NCBI GenBank assembly: GCA_963712655.1
Contig: CAVQIT010000008.1
Location: 744,001-808,000 of the forward strand
From: Pollutimonas sp963712655
Lineage (GTDB): Bacteria > Pseudomonadota > Gammaproteobacteria > Burkholderiales > Burkholderiaceae_B
Reading direction: 5' to 3'
Length of the DNA stretch: 64,000 nucleotides
The notes below the pieces were generated by a model. The model was not told the DNA's origin. It searched no databases and worked only from the letters and a program-made list of their open reading frames with translations. Position numbers and translations under genes: made by a program. This document shows, piece after piece, positions 61,417 to 64,000 of this stretch. The first letter of the stretch is position 1, and every line of letters begins with the position of its first letter.

Positions 61417-62613
61417 ATGGCCAATTCCGATACCGCACATTTGGACACCCTGCTGCAGCATACGGGTGTCGCTCCGTTTGATCCTATCCACGGCGCGGCG
61501 CCGGTTGCCCTGCCTTCGATGCGCACCAGCACCGTGCGTTTCCAGAATCTGGACGCTCTGGATCGCGCCCTGGCGGGCAAGGCAAAGGGCGAGCGCAGCG
61601 TGACCTATGGCCGCGTGGGAATGGACACGCATGCCGCGCTCGAAGATGTTTTTTGCCAACTGGAAGGAGCCCAGCGCGCCTTTCTGGCATCGTCAGGCCT
61701 GGCCGCCGCCACGCTGACTTTCCTCAGCCTCCTGAGCAGCAACGATCATGCCTTGGTCGCCGATTGTTCATATGGCCCGGTGCGCTATCTGGACAAAACG
61801 GTGCTGGGCCGCATGGACATCCAGATTTCCTATTGCCGGGCCACGCCGGCCGAACTCGAGTCGCAGTTAAAGCCGAATACCCGCCTCTTGTATGTCGAGT
61901 CGCCCGGTTCGCTGCTGTTCGAAATGCTGGATATCCCGGCCTTGGCCGCCTTTGCCCGCCGGCACAAGCTTATCCTTGCCGTCGATAACACCTGGGGTTC
62001 CGGCTACATCTACCGGCCCCTGGAACTGGGCGCCGACATCTCCGTGGTGGCGGGCACCAAATACGTGGGCGGCCACTCGGACCTCATGCTGGGCGCCGTC
62101 ATGGCCAACGACCCGGACCTGGTCAGGCGCCTTAACGAGACCCACTATGCCATGGGCTACCACGTCAGTGCGGACGATGCCTGGCTGGCCATACGCGGCG
62201 CCCGCACATTGCCCATACGCATGCGTCAAAGCGCGCAAAACGCCCTGGAAATCTGCGAGTTTTTCAATTCCCGCGCCGAGGTCGTTCGCGTTTATCACCC
62301 CGCCTTGCCTGGCGATCCGGGCCATGCCTTATGGCAGCGCGATTGCACCGGTTCGAACGGCATGCTTGCCGTGGAGCTAAAGCTGGACAATGCCGCTGTC
62401 CGCCGCTTCGTCGATGCGCTCACGCTGTTCGGAATCGGGTTCTCGTGGGGCGGCTTCGAAAGCCTGGTGCAGCTTGTGGATCACAGCCTGCTCGAGCCGC
62501 ATGGCTACTGGCCGCGCAAGGACAACGCGATTGTCCGCCTGCACATAGGGCTGGAATCGCCGGCTGACCTTATCGCGGACATCAAGCAAGCCCTGGATCA
62601 GGCAGCGGGCTGA
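61417..62613 (+). CDS. metC: cystathionine beta-lyase
   Basis: A 398-residue Cys/Met-metabolism PLP enzyme. The ATG at 61417 gives the family start; the frame opens at 61330. Seen are TYGRVGMDTHAALEDVFCQL near residue 65, SGLAAATLTFLSLLSSNDHA near 90, NTWGSGYIYRPLELGADISV near 190 and the PLP lysine in GTKYVGGHSDLMLGAVMAND near 212. The C-terminal SWGGFESLVQLVDHSLLEPH is typical for MetC rather than MetB. It splits cystathionine into homocysteine, pyruvate and ammonia. Confidence 0.9.
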   Translation: MANSDTAHLDTLLQHTGVAPFDPIHGAAPVALPSMRTSTVRFQNLDALDRALAGKAKGERSVTYGRVGMDTHAALEDVFCQLEGAQRAFLASSGLAAATLTFLSLLSSNDHALVADCSYGPVRYLDKTVLGRMDIQISYCRATPAELESQLKPNTRLLYVESPGSLLFEMLDIPALAAFARRHKLILAVDNTWGSGYIYRPLELGADISVVAGTKYVGGHSDLMLGAVMANDPDLVRRLNETHYAMGYHVSADDAWLAIRGARTLPIRMRQSAQNALEICEFFNSRAEVVRVYHPALPGDPGHALWQRDCTGSNGMLAVELKLDNAAVRRFVDALTLFGIGFSWGGFESLVQLVDHSLLEPHGYWPRKDNAIVRLHIGLESPADLIADIKQALDQAAG

Positions 62614-62673
62614 GAAATACGGCTGTTACCGCGCGCCGGGTAATGGGAGTCCGATGCGCGGCCTGCACTGGTG

Positions 62674-63048
62674 CTAGCGGCCTGAGCCCCGTCCCGCCGA
62701 TAGCGGCGCTACGTTCTGCACGGGTGGCGGCCGTTGCGGAAAGGCCGACTTGCCGAAGTTATTGCCCATGCGGTTGGACGTGGCGGACCGGTTGAACAGG
62801 CCCAGTTGGTTCGACGCGCGCCCGGCGATGGCTTCGGAGGCCAGGGCAGGGTTGCCCGGCTGGCCGCTTTCGCTGGGGGCAAGCTGCTGGCTCAGGCAAT
62901 CGTACGATAGGGCGCGATAGCCATTGATTTCCACGTCGACGCAGGCACTGGCTTGGGCGGAGGGTTGTACTGGAGTCGCATCGGAGGCGATGGCGGACAT
63001 CGGCAAGGCGGCTGCCATGAGTAAGGCGAATAGATATGAGGAGCGCAT
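62674..63048 (-). CDS. small secreted protein of unknown function
   Basis: A 124-residue protein with a clear signal peptide (YLFALLMAAALPMSAIASDA). The mature part has two cysteines (SACVDVEINGYRALSYDCLS) that could form a disulfide, then a Gly/Asn/Ser/Pro-rich, probably unstructured tail. I recognise no domain. Similar small proteins occur in Alcaligenaceae, but no function is known. It is convergent with metC. Confidence 0.75.
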   Translation of the reverse strand: MRSSYLFALLMAAALPMSAIASDATPVQPSAQASACVDVEINGYRALSYDCLSQQLAPSESGQPGNPALASEAIAGRASNQLGLFNRSATSNRMGNNFGKSAFPQRPPPVQNVAPLSAGRGSGR

Positions 63049-63143
63049 GGCCTTCCCCGCAGTAGTTAAAAGAATGCTTGCATGCCGCGTAACGGCCTTG
63101 GGCCAGTATAAGCGACCCTCTTGCCTCGTCCGATGACATTTGA

Positions 63144-63419
63144 GTGACGGTAGGCGGGGGGATTGATGCGGAGGTTGTCATAGTGGCGCATTGCTGCTCG
63201 AACCTCGCTACAGCATTTCCTGTTATCTACGGGAAGGGCCTGGCTATTTATACGATCGGATATGAGGGCTTGAGTCTGGAGACGTTTTTCAGCCTTTTAA
63301 CCGAGCACCGGATCGACACTGGCCTGTACGGAACCGCTACAAGGAAAACGGGGATTGGGGCGATTACAAGAAAGGAGCAGTGTTTGTATCTGCCGCAGCG
63401 CTTCCTGTTCGTTAAGTAG
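63144..63419 (+). pseudogene. remnant of a DUF488 family gene (N-terminal part only)
   Basis: A 91-residue frame whose middle reads AIYTIGYEGLSLETFFSLLT and EHRID, matching the N-terminus of DUF488 proteins (about 120-180 residues). The similarity ends after about 28 residues; the rest is unrelated and the frame stops at the end of hicB. The sequence before it (63144-63230) does not look like part of the family either. It is best read as a gene cut off by the arrival of the hicAB module. Confidence 0.55.
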
Positions 63420-63771
63420 CAAGCCCTGCATCTAGCGAGTGAACCCGAGCGTACAGGGTCTGACGAACAAACTCGTTTAGACTGACTCGGGCGCGCAGCG
63501 CTTCCGCTGCGACTTCGCGATGCAACTCTTCCCCGACACGAACATTGAACGACCCTTTGCACGTGGTATTTGGTTTTATCCCTCTTTTCTTGCAATTATC
63601 AATGTAATGATCCACAGCTTCAATAAAAGAGGCTTTCAGGTCGCTGATGCTTTCGCCTTCATAAAGAATCAAATCGTCGATAAACTCGACGCGCCCGTAC
63701 AAGCATTCGTCTTCTTGGCTGTACTGGACGGATCCGTAATATCCATTGTGGTTTAGCAAATCGCTTTTCAT
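63412..63771 (-). CDS. hicB: HicB family antitoxin
   Basis: A 119-residue antitoxin. The N-terminal HicB fold (YYGSVQYSQEDECLYGRVEF, ESISDLKASFIEAVDHYIDN) is followed by a C-terminal ribbon-helix-helix domain (SFNVRVGEELHREVAAEALR, VSLNEFVRQTL) that binds DNA. The ATG at 63771 overlaps the hicA stop as ATGA, so translation is probably coupled; an ATG at 63783 is also in frame. It neutralises HicA and represses the operon. The base composition is lower in GC than its neighbours, fitting recent acquisition. Confidence 0.88.
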   Translation of the reverse strand: MKSDLLNHNGYYGSVQYSQEDECLYGRVEFIDDLILYEGESISDLKASFIEAVDHYIDNCKKRGIKPNTTCKGSFNVRVGEELHREVAAEALRARVSLNEFVRQTLYARVHSLDAGLAT

Positions 63772-64000
63772 AACAAGTCCCATTCCTTTAGCTTTTGCGA
63801 TACGTCTCGGATGACGTATCGTTTGACAATCCCGCTTGGGTGAGGTTCATGCAACGATATGCAGCGTTCGACACCATCGAAGTGACCTGAGAAACCTCTC
63901 CGCGACCCTCCGTGATTATGTAGCGTGAAGTTAAGGCCCTTCAATAAAGCCACCATTTCATCCCAGTGGAAGTCCAATGGGGGTGGGATGCTAAGAAAAC
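63768..64000 (-). CDS. hicA: HicA family toxin (partial, start may lie outside the window)
   Basis: The C-terminal 69 residues or more of a HicA mRNA interferase. Seen are WDEMVALLKGLNFTLHNHGG, then SRRGF and HEPHPSGIVKRYVIRDVSQK, with the catalytic His in the GG-S/H region changed to NHGGSRR as in many family members. A TTG at 63977 could start it, but the frame stays open to the window edge (FLSIPPPLDFHWDEM), so the real start is probably further right. HicA cuts mRNA until bound by HicB. Confidence 0.85.
   Translation of the reverse strand, partial: FLSIPPPLDFHWDEMVALLKGLNFTLHNHGGSRRGFSGHFDGVERCISLHEPHPSGIVKRYVIRDVSQKLKEWDLL

Noticed and set aside
1..64000. tRNA, rRNA, riboswitches and transposase genes
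   Set aside because: None was recognised by eye. Small RNAs or divergent tRNAs cannot be excluded without a covariance-model search.

Overview
The window is high-GC, densely coded DNA that fits a chromosome segment of a betaproteobacterium of the Alcaligenaceae (Bordetella, Achromobacter, Pusillimonas and relatives). Signs of this are a Bug/TctC-type solute receptor, many LysR regulators, two TRAP transporters, a leucine/isovalerate (liu) operon with aceK inside it, an smg-gluQ-topB block, and a topoisomerase III with a lysine/alanine-rich histone-like tail. No rRNA, tRNA, phage, insertion-sequence transposase or CRISPR array was recognised. Gene starts were corrected where a Shine-Dalgarno site, family length or an overlap supports a start other than the longest frame.

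Layout. 1-6.7 kb: peptide-type ABC receptor (cut by the window edge), M20 amidohydrolase, an aspartoacylase-like deacylase with a Bug receptor, and two closely similar LysR regulators. 6.7-11.8 kb: diguanylate cyclase, LysR/SDR divergent pair, tag, GST. 11.9-21.2 kb: nitrate assimilation operon nrtABD-nirBD-nasA-cobA, read leftward behind a clear sigma-54 promoter and an NtrC-like palindrome. The same intergenic region holds a LexA box for the divergent dinB. 22.9-24.4 kb: cystine-type ABC receptor and permease. 24.4-26.0 kb: gene-free repeat region. 26-35 kb: MOSC protein, EamA exporter, argD, glcB, phhB, AEC carrier, amn and a nucleoside deoxyribosyltransferase. 35.2-44 kb: two TRAP systems flanking a SET-domain protein and an IlvB-type enzyme. 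43.8-44.9 kb: second gene-free repeat region. 45-50.5 kb: topB, gluQ, smg and a D-amino-acid PLP lyase. 50.7-59.4 kb: liuR-liuA-aceK-atoB-liuB-liuD with two LiuR-type palindromes. 59.5-63 kb: MBL hydrolase, LysE exporter, metC, small secreted protein. 63.1-64 kb: remnant of a DUF488 gene and a hicAB toxin-antitoxin pair.

The most unusual signal is a family of large structured repeats at 24.6-25.7 kb and 44.0-44.7 kb. Four copies form two convergent inverted pairs. Each copy has a 30-35 bp outer stem around a partly conserved core, then a conserved spacer and a distal hairpin, with a short tandem-repeat array on its outer side. Stem sequences differ between copies but stay self-complementary, which is the pattern of selection on structure. 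No conserved reading frame runs through them. I could not assign them to a known family.

The metabolic genes suit an organism living on organic and amino acids: isovalerate/leucine breakdown to acetyl-CoA, glyoxylate-shunt control (AceK, malate synthase), TRAP and Bug carboxylate uptake, and nitrate use as nitrogen source under NtrC control.
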